Source: Achromobacter xylosoxidans (GTDB lineage: Bacteria; Pseudomonadota; Gammaproteobacteria; Burkholderiales; Burkholderiaceae_B). Taken from it: 64,000 bases of DNA. Positions 37,613 to 47,014 of this stretch are shown here, one piece after another; within the stretch, counting starts at the first letter, position 1, and each line of letters opens with the position of its first letter. Under the pieces are notes generated by a model. It was not told the origin of the DNA. It worked only from the letters and a program-made list of their open reading frames with translations, and did not search any database. Location of the stretch: assembly GCF_001457475.1 (NCBI RefSeq), contig NZ_LN831029.1, forward strand, positions 2,232,001-2,296,000, in the 5' to 3' direction. The translations under genes and the position numbers were made by a program.

Positions 37613-39187
37613 TTACTTCTCGATGTAGACGTCGTCGAACGATTCGTTCAGGCCGATGGCGGTCTTGACCAGGTTCTTGACGTTGGCGCGATACAGCGTG
37701 GGGAACTCCATGTCCACCAGGAAGCCATTGGCGACTTCATTGACCAGCGTGGTCTGCAGCTGCGTGTAGAGCGCCTGGCGCTTGGCCGGATCGACTTCGG
37801 ACGCGGCGGCCTCCCACTGCTTGTCGGTCTCGGGGTTGCTGTAGCCCTGCACGTTGGCGAACGGCGATCCCTTGACGATGTTGGAGGAGATGTACAGGCG
37901 CTGCACGCCCAGCGCCGGATCGCCGTACTGGTAGGTGAAGTTGGTGGTCAGGTCGAAGTCCCAGTTGCCGGTGCGGCTGGCCCAGCCGCCGGCGTCGGTC
38001 GATTCCAGGTTGACCTTGAAGCCCAGCTGCTCGAGCGCCTGCTTGGTGTATTCGCCCAGACGGTCCCAGGTCGAGCCGTACGGGAAGCTCAACTGGCGGA
38101 TGGTGTAGTCGCCAGGCTTGATGCCCGATTCCTTGATCAGCGCGCGCGCCTTCTTCATGTCGAAGGGCATCGGCGGCATGTTCTTGTCGTAGAACATCTC
38201 GGTGGTGACGAACGGGCTGGTCGAGACCTTGCCCAGGCCGAAGAAGATGTTGTTGACCACCATGTTGCGGTTGATCGCGGCCATCACCGCCTGGCGCACC
38301 TTCAGGTTGTCGAAGGGCGGCTTGCGCATGTTGAAGATCAGGTAGGCCTGGGGCGAGAACATCTCCCAGCCGGCAGTGGTGTATTCCACCTTGGGCAGGG
38401 CGCGCAGGCGCTTGATGTCGACGTTGTCGACGTCGCCGCCACGCAATACGTCGACGCTGCCGCGCTCGAACGCCACCGCGCGCGAGGCCGCGTCCGGGAT
38501 CACGTTGAACACCAGCTCATCCAGGTAGGGTTTGCCGGGCTTCCAGTAGTCGGGGTTGCGCGCCAGCTTGATGTATTCGCCGCGTTTCCATTCCTTGAAC
38601 ACGAACGGGCCGGTGCCGATCGGTTTCTGGTTGGCCGGGTTGGTCATGTAGTCGGTGCCGGCGTAGATGTGCTTGGGCATCATCGGCGCGAAGCCGGGTT
38701 CGAACATCAGCATGAAGGCCGGGAATGGCGATTTCAGCTTGATGACCACCGTCTTCGGGTCGCTGGCCTGCACCGAATCGACGAACTTGTTCAGAATCAC
38801 GCGGGCCCGCGCATGGGTCTTGGGCAGCATGTCCGACAGCGTGAAGACCACGTCGTCGGCGGTGAACGGCTTGCCGTCGTGCCACTTGACGTTGTCCTGC
38901 AGGTGGAAGGTGTAGGTCAGGCCGTCGCTCGAGGCTTCCCACGACTTGGCCAGGCCGGGCTGGGGCTTGAGGTCGGTGCTGTACGTCAACAGGCTTTCGT
39001 AGATCTTGCCGGCGACGAACTGGGTGGGACCCTGCTGGTTGATGGCCGTGACGATCACGGGCGGCTCGGGCTGGACGATCATGTTGAGCGTGCCGCCCTT
39101 GGTCTGGGCCAGCGCCTGCGTGGCGGGCAAGGCGGCCGCCAGGACCAGGGCGCCGATGCTGAGGGAGAACCAAGTCTTCGATTTCAC
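37613..39187 (-). CDS. Peptide/amine ABC importer periplasmic binding protein (DppA family)
   Basis: 524 residues, SBP_bac_5 family. Signal peptide MKSKTWFSLSIGALVLAAAL, cleavage after ALA near residue 27. Conserved blocks include LLTYSTDLKPQPGLAKSWE, FHLQDNVKWHDGKPFTADDV and the KPIGTGPFVFKEW segment. The ligand of this family ranges from peptides to opines and sugars; the neighbouring deacylase and dehydrogenase suggest an N-acylated amine or amide. Confidence 0.92.
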   Translation of the reverse strand: MKSKTWFSLSIGALVLAAALPATQALAQTKGGTLNMIVQPEPPVIVTAINQQGPTQFVAGKIYESLLTYSTDLKPQPGLAKSWEASSDGLTYTFHLQDNVKWHDGKPFTADDVVFTLSDMLPKTHARARVILNKFVDSVQASDPKTVVIKLKSPFPAFMLMFEPGFAPMMPKHIYAGTDYMTNPANQKPIGTGPFVFKEWKRGEYIKLARNPDYWKPGKPYLDELVFNVIPDAASRAVAFERGSVDVLRGGDVDNVDIKRLRALPKVEYTTAGWEMFSPQAYLIFNMRKPPFDNLKVRQAVMAAINRNMVVNNIFFGLGKVSTSPFVTTEMFYDKNMPPMPFDMKKARALIKESGIKPGDYTIRQLSFPYGSTWDRLGEYTKQALEQLGFKVNLESTDAGGWASRTGNWDFDLTTNFTYQYGDPALGVQRLYISSNIVKGSPFANVQGYSNPETDKQWEAAASEVDPAKRQALYTQLQTTLVNEVANGFLVDMEFPTLYRANVKNLVKTAIGLNESFDDVYIEK

Positions 39188-39382
39188 TGCGAGCCTCCGG
39201 GCTGGAAGAGGGTTGTCAGGTGGCCGCGCGTCACGCGGCGTGTGCCGGCTATGACAAGCAAACCTCGTGCCACCTGTTTCTCGGGGAACTGCGGGGTGGA
39301 GCTGCTACAACAATGCTACGTATGGGTGCAGAGACGGCGCCGCGCACCAATGCGGCGACAGACGAGGTGCACGGTGGGCGCG

Positions 39383-40882
39383 CTATTGGGTGATGTCGAT
39401 CCAGGTGGTTTTGAGGTCGCTGTACTTGTCCAGCGCGTGCAGCGATTTGTCGCGGCCGAAGCCCGACTGCTTGACGCCGCCGAACGGCACGGTGATATCG
39501 CCATCGGCGTAGCAATTGACCCACACCAGGCCGGCGCGCAGGCGGCGCGACAGGCGGTGCGCGCGGCCCAGGTTGGCGGTCCACAGGCCGGCGCCCAGGC
39601 CGTACGAGGAATCGTTGGCCAATGCGATGGCTTCGTCTTCCGTATGGAAGCGCTGCGCCGCCAGCACCGGGCCGAAGATCTCCTCGCGGATCAGCGTGCT
39701 GGAGGCGTCGGCGCAATCGAAGATGGTGGGCTCGATGTAGAAGCCGCCGCCCTCAGCGTGCAACTGGCGCCCGCCGATGCGCAGTGTCGCGCCCTCGGCC
39801 TGGCCGGCCGCGATGCGCGCCATGACCGAGCGCGTCTGGCGCTCGTCGACCATGGCGCCCAGCGCCGTGGCCGGATCCAGCGGGTTGCCCGGCCGCATCT
39901 CGGCGGCGTGGTGCGCCACTTTTTCCATGAAGGCGTCGTAGATGGCGTCGTGCACGTACAGGCGCGAGCCGGCGATGCACACTTCGCCCTGGTTCGAGAA
40001 GATCGCCAGCGCGGCGATCAGCGCGGCGCGGTCCAGGTCGGGGCAGTCCTCGAAGACGATGTGCGGCGACTTGCCGCCGCATTCCAGCCATACGCGCTTC
40101 AGGTTCGATTCGCCCGAATAGCTCATGAAGCGCTTGCCGGTCGCGGTGGAGCCGGTGAACGCCACGCAGTCCACGTCCGGATGCAGGCCCAGCGCGCTGC
40201 CCGCGACCGGACCCGTGCCGGGCACCACGTTGAACACGCCCGCGGGGATGCCGGCCTGCTCGGCCAGCGCCGCCAGCCGCAGCGCGCTCAGGGACGACTG
40301 CTCGGCCGGCTTGAGGATCACACTGTTGCCGGCGGCCAGCGCCGGCGCGACCTTCCAGGCCGCCATCAGCAGCGGATAGTTCCAGGGAACCACGGCGGCC
40401 ACCACGCCGAGCGGTTCGCGCGTGACCGTGGCCAGGGCATTGCCCCCCGTCGGCGCGATCTCGTCGTAGCGCTTGTCGATGGCCTCGCCATACCAGGCGT
40501 AGCAATGCGCGGTTTCGGGCAGGTCGAAGGCCAGCGCGTCGTGGATCGGCTTGCCCATGTCCAGGGTTTCGATCAGCGCCAGTTCCTCGCTGTGTTCGGT
40601 GATGAGCTGCGCCAGCCGCGTCAGGCGCGCCTTGCGTTCGCGCGGCGCCAGTTGGGACCAGACGCCGGCTTCGAAGGCGCGGCGGGCGGCCGCCACGGCG
40701 CGGTCGACGTCGGCCGCGCCGCAGGCGGCCACGTCGGCCAGCTTGCGGCCGTCGATCGGGCTGGTGGCCGCGAAGGTGGCGCCGTCGGCGGCGTCGGCGT
40801 AGGCGCCATCGATGTAGGCCTGGCCGCGCAGCGTCAGCGCAGCGGCGCGGGCTTGCCAGTAGTCGAGGGTATGCAGGGTCAT
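39383..40882 (-). CDS. Aldehyde dehydrogenase (PuuC-like)
   Basis: 499 residues. NAD(P)-dependent oxidation of an aldehyde to an acid. PWNYPLLMAAWKVAPALAAG, general base Glu in LECGGKSPHIV and catalytic Cys in NQGEVCIAGSRLYV. The start MTLHTLDYWQARAAALTLRG matches gamma-glutamyl-aminobutyraldehyde dehydrogenases of putrescine catabolism. 195 bp separate it from the binding-protein gene; I saw no strong promoter or hairpin in that gap. Substrate is inferred from cluster context. Confidence 0.92.
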   Translation of the reverse strand: MTLHTLDYWQARAAALTLRGQAYIDGAYADAADGATFAATSPIDGRKLADVAACGAADVDRAVAAARRAFEAGVWSQLAPRERKARLTRLAQLITEHSEELALIETLDMGKPIHDALAFDLPETAHCYAWYGEAIDKRYDEIAPTGGNALATVTREPLGVVAAVVPWNYPLLMAAWKVAPALAAGNSVILKPAEQSSLSALRLAALAEQAGIPAGVFNVVPGTGPVAGSALGLHPDVDCVAFTGSTATGKRFMSYSGESNLKRVWLECGGKSPHIVFEDCPDLDRAALIAALAIFSNQGEVCIAGSRLYVHDAIYDAFMEKVAHHAAEMRPGNPLDPATALGAMVDERQTRSVMARIAAGQAEGATLRIGGRQLHAEGGGFYIEPTIFDCADASSTLIREEIFGPVLAAQRFHTEDEAIALANDSSYGLGAGLWTANLGRAHRLSRRLRAGLVWVNCYADGDITVPFGGVKQSGFGRDKSLHALDKYSDLKTTWIDITQ

Positions 40883-40897
40883 GACGAGGTCCTCGAT

Positions 40898-42139
40898 TCA
40901 GCGCGCGGCGTTGGCGCGGGCCACCATGGCGTCCAGCAGCACGTTGCAGCCGGCTTCCAGGTGCGCGGGCTGCGCGTCTTCGATTTCGTTGTGGCTGATG
41001 CCGTCCTTGCACGGCACGAAGATCATGGCGGTGGGCGCCACGGCTGCCATGTAGACGGCGTCGTGGCCGGCGCCGGTGACGATGTCCATGGCCGGCAGGC
41101 CGCGGCGCGCGGCGCCCTGGCGCACCTTCTCCACCAGATCGGGATCGAACGGGGTGGGGCGGAAGTACTGCACGTCCTTCACCTCCACCTGCACGCCGTG
41201 CCTGTCGGCGATCTCGCGGCAGGCCTCGCGCCATTGCTGGTCCATGCGCGTGAGCGTGGCCTCGTCCTCGTGGCGGAGGTCGGTGGTGAAACGCACCTGG
41301 CCCGGGATCACGTTGCGCGAGCCGGGGTGCGCGTGGATCTCGCCCACCGTGCCGCGCCCGTGCGGCTGGTGCGCGTTGGCGATGTTGATGACCGCCTGCA
41401 CCAGGTAGCTGGCGGCGAACAGCGCGTCGCGGCGGATGCCCATGGGCGTGGGGCCGGCATGCATCTCCATGCCGGTCACGGTGACGTCGTACCAGCGCAG
41501 GCCGAGCGAGCCGGTCACCGCGCCGATCACTTTTTCTTCGTGCTCCAGGATCGGACCCTGCTCGATGTGGGCCTCGAAATAGGCATCCACCGGGCGGCCG
41601 CCGACCGGTTCCGTGCCGGCGTAGCCGATGGCCTGCAGCTCGTCGCGCACCGCCAGTCCCTTGGCGTCGCGCGCGCTCAGCGCCGTCTCCAGCGAGAACT
41701 TGCCGGCGAACACGCCCGAGCCCATCATCACCGGCACGAAGCGCGAGCCTTCCTCGTTGGTCCAGATGGCCAGCTCCAGCGGCGCTTCGGTCTGCACGCC
41801 GGCATCGTTCAGGGTGCGCATCACCTCCAGGCCGGCCAGCACGCCGAAACAGCCGTCGAACTTGCCGCCGGTGGGCTGCGTGTCGATGTGGCTGCCGGTC
41901 ATCACCGGCGCCAGCGCGTCGTTGCGGCCGGCGCGGCGGGCAAAGATGTTGCCCACCTGGTCCACGCGGATCGTCAGGCCGGCGTCGCGCATCCAGCCGG
42001 TGACCAGGTCGCGGCCCTGGCCGTCGAGCGCGGTCAGGGCCAGGCGGCAGTTGCCGCCCTTGGGCGTGGCGCCGATCTCGGCCAGATCCATCAGGGATTG
42101 CCAGAGCCGGTTGCCGTTGACGGACAGGGATGAAGTCAT
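40898..42139 (-). CDS. M20-family Zn hydrolase (N-carbamoyl-amino-acid hydrolase / allantoate amidohydrolase-like)
   Basis: 413 residues. Family blocks: TGSHIDTQPTGGKFDG (metal ligands His and Asp), AIWTNEEGSRF (catalytic and ligand Glu), EAHIEQGP, and TGAGHDAVYMA near the end. These enzymes cleave ureido or amide groups of N-carbamoyl amino acids, beta-ureido acids or allantoate, releasing ammonia and CO2. Lies 18 bp after the ThDP enzyme gene. Confidence 0.92.
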   Translation of the reverse strand: MTSSLSVNGNRLWQSLMDLAEIGATPKGGNCRLALTALDGQGRDLVTGWMRDAGLTIRVDQVGNIFARRAGRNDALAPVMTGSHIDTQPTGGKFDGCFGVLAGLEVMRTLNDAGVQTEAPLELAIWTNEEGSRFVPVMMGSGVFAGKFSLETALSARDAKGLAVRDELQAIGYAGTEPVGGRPVDAYFEAHIEQGPILEHEEKVIGAVTGSLGLRWYDVTVTGMEMHAGPTPMGIRRDALFAASYLVQAVINIANAHQPHGRGTVGEIHAHPGSRNVIPGQVRFTTDLRHEDEATLTRMDQQWREACREIADRHGVQVEVKDVQYFRPTPFDPDLVEKVRQGAARRGLPAMDIVTGAGHDAVYMAAVAPTAMIFVPCKDGISHNEIEDAQPAHLEAGCNVLLDAMVARANAAR

Positions 42140-42157
42140 GGTGATCCTCGTTCGGTG

Positions 42158-43873
42158 TTAGTGGGTGGAGGCGGCGGCCTGGCGGGCCAGCGCCGCGTCG
42201 CGGATGGCGGTGAGGGTCTGGCCGGGGGCGATGCCGTCGGCGTCGTAGCGGATTTCCAGCAGCGCGGGCCGGCGTTCGCGCTCGGCGTAGGCCAGCGCGC
42301 GGTCGAACGCCGCGGCGAAATCCTCGGTGCGCTCGACGGCTTCGCCATAGCCGCCGTAGCCGCGCACGATCTGTGTGAAATCGGGGTTCTCGAAGTCCAG
42401 CGCGATCGGGCGTCCGGGAAACTCGCGTTCCTGGTGCGCGCGGATGGTGCCCCACATGCCGTTGTTGAACACCAGCACCACGATGCCCAGCCGGTACTGC
42501 TGGGCCACGCCCAGTTCCTGCAGGTTCATCTGGAAGCAGCCGTCGCCGGCATAGCAGACCACGGTCTTGCCGGGGTATTCGAGTTTGGCCGAGACCGCCG
42601 CCGGCAGGCCGTAGCCCATCGATCCCACGGTGGGCGCCAGGCTGGTGCCCGGACCGGTGAACTGGCGATAGCGGTGCGGATACAGCGCGTAGTTGCCCGC
42701 GCCCACCGTGATGCAGGCGTCCGGCGCCAGCCGCTGGTTGACCAGCGCGGCCACGGCGTCCAGGCCCAGCGGGCCGGGCGAGGGCAGCGGCGTGAGCGAA
42801 TCCAGGTACTCGGCATGGGCCGCGCGCACCGCCGCGCCGCGGGGCGTGGCGTGGGCAGGCCGCAGCGAGGCGACCGCTTGTGCGAACCCGGCCACGCTGG
42901 CCGCGATGGCCTGGGTCGGGGCGTAGACGCGGCCCGGTTCCTGCGGATCCGGATGGACATGGATCAGCGCCTGCCGCGGCAGCGGGCTCTCGATCAGCTG
43001 GTAGCCCTCCGTGGTGGCCTCGCCCAGCCGCGTGCCGACAGCGAGCACCAGATCGGCGTTCCTGATGCGGGCCCGCAGCGCCTCGGTCATGCCCCAGCCC
43101 ATCTGGCCGGCGGCATTGGGATGGCGCTGGTCGAAACATTCGAGCCGGCGCCATGCGGTCGCCACCGGCAATTCGAAGCGTTCGGCGAAGGCGGCGATCT
43201 GCCCGATCGCGTCGGCATTCCAGCCGCTGCCGCCCAGCACCATGACGGGCCGTTCGGCCTGGTCGAGCAATTGGCGCATGCGTTCCAGGTCGGACTGGCC
43301 GGGGCTGGCGGCCACGCGCTGGTAGCGCGGCATGTCGGCCACTGTCGCGGTGCCCCACAGGGTGTCTTCCGGAAGCGCCAGCACCACCGGGCCGGGGCGG
43401 CCGCTGGTGGCGGTGGCGTAGGCGCGCGCCACGAATTCCGGAATGCGGTCGGTGCGGTCGATCTGCGCCACCCATTTGGCCATCTGGCCGAACATGCGGC
43501 GGTAGTCGATCTCCTGGAAGGCCTCGCGTTCGTAGAAGTCGTTGCCGACCTGGCCGACGAACAGGATCATCGGCGTCGAATCCTGGAAGGCGGTATGCAC
43601 GCCGATGCTGGCATTGGTGGCGCCCGGGCCGCGTGTGACGAAGCAGACGCCCGGTTCGCCGGTCAGCTTGCCATGCGCCTCGGCCATGTAGGCGGCGCCG
43701 CTTTCCTGGCGGCAGACCACCGGTTCGATGGCGCCGCGATGTTCATTGAGCGCATCGATGCAGGGCAGGTAGCTCTCGCCCGGGATCATGAAGATCCGCC
43801 GCGTGCCGTGGATGCGCAGCTGTTGCATCAAAATCTGGCCGCCATTGCGCGGCAGGGGGGCTACAACCGTCAT
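42158..43873 (-). CDS. Thiamine diphosphate-dependent enzyme (acetolactate synthase-like family)
   Basis: 571 residues from the ATG at 43873, which has GGGAGTG about 6 bases upstream; an in-frame ATG at 43924 is less supported. Catalytic Glu in VVCRQESGAAYMAEAHG, and the ThDP-Mg motif begins GDGCFQMNLQELG and ends VFNN. Three domains in the usual Pyr-middle-PP order. No FAD-binding features were specifically noted. Sequence alone cannot separate carboligase from decarboxylase; first structural gene after the GntR regulator. Confidence 0.88.
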   Translation of the reverse strand: MTVVAPLPRNGGQILMQQLRIHGTRRIFMIPGESYLPCIDALNEHRGAIEPVVCRQESGAAYMAEAHGKLTGEPGVCFVTRGPGATNASIGVHTAFQDSTPMILFVGQVGNDFYEREAFQEIDYRRMFGQMAKWVAQIDRTDRIPEFVARAYATATSGRPGPVVLALPEDTLWGTATVADMPRYQRVAASPGQSDLERMRQLLDQAERPVMVLGGSGWNADAIGQIAAFAERFELPVATAWRRLECFDQRHPNAAGQMGWGMTEALRARIRNADLVLAVGTRLGEATTEGYQLIESPLPRQALIHVHPDPQEPGRVYAPTQAIAASVAGFAQAVASLRPAHATPRGAAVRAAHAEYLDSLTPLPSPGPLGLDAVAALVNQRLAPDACITVGAGNYALYPHRYRQFTGPGTSLAPTVGSMGYGLPAAVSAKLEYPGKTVVCYAGDGCFQMNLQELGVAQQYRLGIVVLVFNNGMWGTIRAHQEREFPGRPIALDFENPDFTQIVRGYGGYGEAVERTEDFAAAFDRALAYAERERRPALLEIRYDADGIAPGQTLTAIRDAALARQAAASTH

Positions 43874-43970
43874 GCAAACACTCCCGGGGAGGTGCTGTCC
43901 GCGTCCGGCGCGGACTGGTTTCATGGCAAGGCAGGCGGCGCGGCGGCGCCGGCGGGATGGCGAGCGAAGC

Positions 43971-44705
43971 CTAGATGTCGGGCCGGATGCTCCCGTCGTC
44001 GTCGCCGAAGTCTTCCCGCAGGCGCGCCAGGATGCCGATCAGGTGCGCATGCATGGCATGGCGCGCGCGGATCGGATCCCGCGCCAGGATGGCGGTCAGG
44101 ATGCGCTGGTGCTCGGCATGGGCGACCGCCCAGACCTTGGTGTTGACGAAGTAGTCCTGCATGCGGCTGAACACCGGACTGGCCAGGCTCAAGCTCCACA
44201 AATGCGCCACCGCCGCCGCCAGCGCCGCATTGCCGCAGGCGGCGGCGATGGCGCTGTGGAATTCGCGGTCGTGCCAGCCCGGCGCGTCGGTCAGCGACAT
44301 GGCTTCGTGGGCCGCGCGGATGGCGGCGATCTGCGCCGGCGAACCCTGCTGCGCGGCCAGCGCGGCGCACTCGGGTTCGATCAGCATGCGCGCTTCGAGC
44401 AGGTCGAAGGGGCCGATATCGTCCTGGGTGGCCGCCTGTGCGCCGGCGGTGAGGGCGGGAGCGGCCTCGCGCGTGGCGGTGACGAACACGCCGGTGCCCA
44501 CGCGCACTTCCACATAGCCTTCGATCTCCAGCGCGATCAGCGCTTCCCGGATCGAGGCCCGGCTCACCTGCAGTTGCTCGGCCAGTTCCCGTTCCGACGG
44601 CAGCCGGCCGCCGCGCGGGAAATCGCCCGCGCGGATACGCCCGGCGATCTGGTCGGCGATCATGCGATAGAGGCGGGTCACGGCGACGGCTTGGAAGGTG
44701 TTCAT
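43971..44705 (-). CDS. GntR/FadR-type regulator (FCD domain)
   Basis: 244 residues. Winged helix PRGGRLPSERELAEQLQVSR with SIREALIALEIEGYVEVR, then an FCD ligand domain with metal-site His in HDREFH, HAEHQRI and HAMHAHL. It heads the minus-strand catabolic cluster, 97 bp before the ThDP gene, and two identical 13-bp operator-like elements lie upstream of it. Confidence 0.93.
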   Translation of the reverse strand: MNTFQAVAVTRLYRMIADQIAGRIRAGDFPRGGRLPSERELAEQLQVSRASIREALIALEIEGYVEVRVGTGVFVTATREAAPALTAGAQAATQDDIGPFDLLEARMLIEPECAALAAQQGSPAQIAAIRAAHEAMSLTDAPGWHDREFHSAIAAACGNAALAAAVAHLWSLSLASPVFSRMQDYFVNTKVWAVAHAEHQRILTAILARDPIRARHAMHAHLIGILARLREDFGDDDGSIRPDI

Positions 44706-44728
44706 CTCGGTACTGCAAATCTTGGTCA

Positions 44729-44841
44729 GGTGGTCAGGCCACCAATATAGGTAGCTTCCCCTTGAAATAAAAGTAAAAAACGTCCAATAGAGGGAAAACG
44801 ATCAGAGGGATTTCCCCTCTTCCTATCCGGTGGTCAGGCCA
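44729..44841. promoter_or_regulatory. Two identical operator-like elements exactly 100 bp apart
   Basis: GGTGGTCAGGCCA occurs at 44729-44741 and 44829-44841. The core TGGTCAGGCCA is one base from the TGGTC-N-GACCA palindrome common for FadR-type regulators; the first copy is extended to TGGT-N6-ACCA. The AT-rich stretch between holds the likely promoter of the regulator gene. Confidence 0.65.
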
Positions 44842-45009
44842 GTTGGAGCCGCCTGTGCGGCCTGGCTGCGGGCGGCGTGCTTTACAGTTTCAGAACAATT
44901 GCCGAACAAATCCCCCGGCGTTGGAGCCGGACCGGGATCTGATAATTCCTGCGCCTCGAAACGGGGCGACAGGGCGGGGCATCGCGTACGCCAGAAACGG
45001 GAGAGTGGC

Positions 45010-46488
45010 GTGCAATCGGGCGTCAGAGAGGCGTGGAAACCGGGGCTGCGGCGGACCGGCATCGGCATGGCGGTGTTCGCCCTGGCCTGGCTCTGGTTGT
45101 CGAACCGGATCGTGCTGGCGCCGCCGACCGACAACATCGAGCAATTGATCTGGGTGCGCAGCCTGGAATGGGGTTACTACAAACATCCGCCGCTGCCGAC
45201 CTGGTTGCTGTGGCCGGTGGTGCGCCTGCTGGGCTGGAATGCCTGGGCCACTTATGTCCTGGGCGCGGCCTGCACGCTGGGGGCGTTCGCGCTGTTATGG
45301 AACATGCTGCGCGGCATGCGCGGCGAGGCCTATGCCGCGACGGCCGCGTTGGCTGGCCTGTGCATCACGTTCTACAACGGCAGGTTGTACTTCTACAACC
45401 ACGAGATCGTCCTGATTCCATTGGTGGCGGGGTGCGCGGCGGCGTGCTGGCAGGCCTACAGCACCCGCAAGATCGGCTGGTGGGTCGTGCTTGGCGTCTG
45501 TCTTGGGCTGGGGGCGCTGGCCAAGTACCAGGCCGCTGTCGCGGGGCTGGCGGTGCTGGCGTTCTGGTGCCGCCGCAAAGCCTGGCGCGACCCCATGCAC
45601 CGGTTCGGCCTGCAGGTCGCGGGCCTGACCGCGCTGGCCGTGTTCGCGCCGCACCTGATCTGGTTGATCCACCACGATTTCGAGCCGCTGCGCTATGCCA
45701 TGTCGTCGTCACTGGCCGCCGGCCTGCCATGGAGCGGGCGCGCGCACGAGATCGCCAGATGGTGGGGCGACCAATTGCTGAACCGCGCGCTGCCGGCCTG
45801 GGTTTTCCTTGCGGCGCTCTGGGTAGTGGGCCGTGGAGATCGCAACGCGCGCGCCGCGGCGCCGGCCGCGGACGGCGACGCGGCGCGCGCGCTGTTGCTG
45901 TCGTTCGGCCTGATCCCGCTGCTGTTCGTCAGCGTGATGACGTTGATCTCGGGTTCGCATATCCAGTTGCACTGGGGCACGCCGTTCCTGCTGTTCGTCG
46001 TGCCGGCGGCGATGGAGCTGACACGATCGGCCTGGCAGGCGCCTTTCCGGCCGCGCCGGGCGGTCCTGGTGTTCGTGCTCATCCAGCTGTTGCTGATGGC
46101 GCGGGTGGAATTGACCGGCCCCAATGGCGCCGGCCTGATGCGGCGCGCCTCCGACTGGCGTTACTTCGACGCGCAAGCCCTGGCGGACACGCTGCATCCG
46201 CGCGCCGTCGCGGAACTGGGCGGTCCGGTGCGCGTGATCTCGGGGCCGTGGGAGGAGTCGGGCGCATTGGCGTTGAGGCTGCCCGGGCAACCGTTGGTAT
46301 TGATCCACGGGCAGCTGCGATTCAGCCCGTGGGTTGGCGCCGACCTGCTGGCCGCGTGTGGTGCCCTGGAATTGAGCAAGGGCCGGACGCGGCCCGATGG
46401 CTTCGCGCCAGTGGGACCCGCGTTTCCGTCGCTGTACTGGCGGGTCTGGCGGCCAGCCACGGATTGCGGCGGCGATGCCGCGCAATAG
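45010..46488 (+). CDS. Glycosyltransferase family 39-like membrane protein
   Basis: 492 residues from the GTG at 45010, with GGGAGAG 4-5 bases upstream; longer frames to 44830 lack support and would run through the operator region. About 11 membrane segments. The first periplasmic loop has APPTDNIEQLIWVRS and GYYKHPPLPTWLLW, typical of ArnT-like/PMT_2 enzymes that move sugars from polyprenyl phosphate to lipid A or other acceptors. Acceptor and sugar unknown. The gene appears to stand alone. Confidence 0.83.
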   Translation: MQSGVREAWKPGLRRTGIGMAVFALAWLWLSNRIVLAPPTDNIEQLIWVRSLEWGYYKHPPLPTWLLWPVVRLLGWNAWATYVLGAACTLGAFALLWNMLRGMRGEAYAATAALAGLCITFYNGRLYFYNHEIVLIPLVAGCAAACWQAYSTRKIGWWVVLGVCLGLGALAKYQAAVAGLAVLAFWCRRKAWRDPMHRFGLQVAGLTALAVFAPHLIWLIHHDFEPLRYAMSSSLAAGLPWSGRAHEIARWWGDQLLNRALPAWVFLAALWVVGRGDRNARAAAPAADGDAARALLLSFGLIPLLFVSVMTLISGSHIQLHWGTPFLLFVVPAAMELTRSAWQAPFRPRRAVLVFVLIQLLLMARVELTGPNGAGLMRRASDWRYFDAQALADTLHPRAVAELGGPVRVISGPWEESGALALRLPGQPLVLIHGQLRFSPWVGADLLAACGALELSKGRTRPDGFAPVGPAFPSLYWRVWRPATDCGGDAAQ

Positions 46489-46588
46489 CGCGGACAGGGA
46501 TCGTCCGGGTGGTGGCGATGGACGGGAAGGGCGAGCGGCGGCGCATGTCCGTGGCCCGGCCGGCCGTCCCGCTTCGCTGAACGGGGAA

Positions 46589-46852
46589 TCAGGTTCCGGT
46601 ATCGGGTTCCGGCGTCTGCGTGAAGGCGCGCACCAGGCGCGCAATGCCGTCCAGTTCGTCGTGCGCGCCGGTCGCCCATTCGGGCTTGTCGAAAGGGCTG
46701 TCCGATGGCGTGTCGTCCAGATTGGCCTTCAGGTCGTCCAGCAGCTCCAGCGCCATATCGGTGGCTTGCGGGCTACCGCGGGTGGAAAGGGCGATGGCGA
46801 TCGCCAGCGCCTGGCGCAGCGCGAGCAGGCGGCCGTCGAGTTCGGTGTCCAC
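46589..46852 (-). CDS. Small hypothetical helical protein
   Basis: 87 residues starting at a GTG (46852) with AAGGA about 9 bases upstream. Helical, acidic second half (DTPSDSPFDKPEWATGAHDE). No signal or membrane segment. Not recognised; sits alone between two plus-strand genes. Confidence 0.6.
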   Translation of the reverse strand: MDTELDGRLLALRQALAIAIALSTRGSPQATDMALELLDDLKANLDDTPSDSPFDKPEWATGAHDELDGIARLVRAFTQTPEPDTGT

Positions 46853-46965
46853 GGGGAAGGTCCTTGTGATGGGGGGAATCCCCGCATTTTACGGGGCGGG
46901 GCGCCGCCACGCGCCGGGACCGGCAGTTTCGGTTGTTGCGCCCCTTTGCCTGCCTGCGAGCCCGT

Positions 46966-46979
46966 TTGCGCAAGATCAA
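46966..46979 (+). promoter_or_regulatory. Possible FNR/ANR box before hemN
   Basis: TTGCG-CAAG-ATCAA against the consensus TTGAT-N4-ATCAA: right half perfect, left half three of five. It ends 35 bp before the hemN ATG. Oxygen-responsive control of hemN by FNR-type regulators is well known. Confidence 0.5.
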
Positions 46980-47014
46980 GGCCTGGGGGGAGCCTCAGGC
47001 GAATAATCAAGGGT

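Noticed and set aside
37448..42133. A 1561-codon plus-strand open frame across the dpp-like, ALDH and hydrolase genes
   Set aside because: High-GC antisense shadow. The minus-strand frames are all well-known protein families with operon spacing.
44830..45009. Upstream extension of the glycosyltransferase gene to 44830
   Set aside because: The added residues are low-complexity, cover the operator region, and the GTG at 45010 has a good ribosome site before the first membrane segment.
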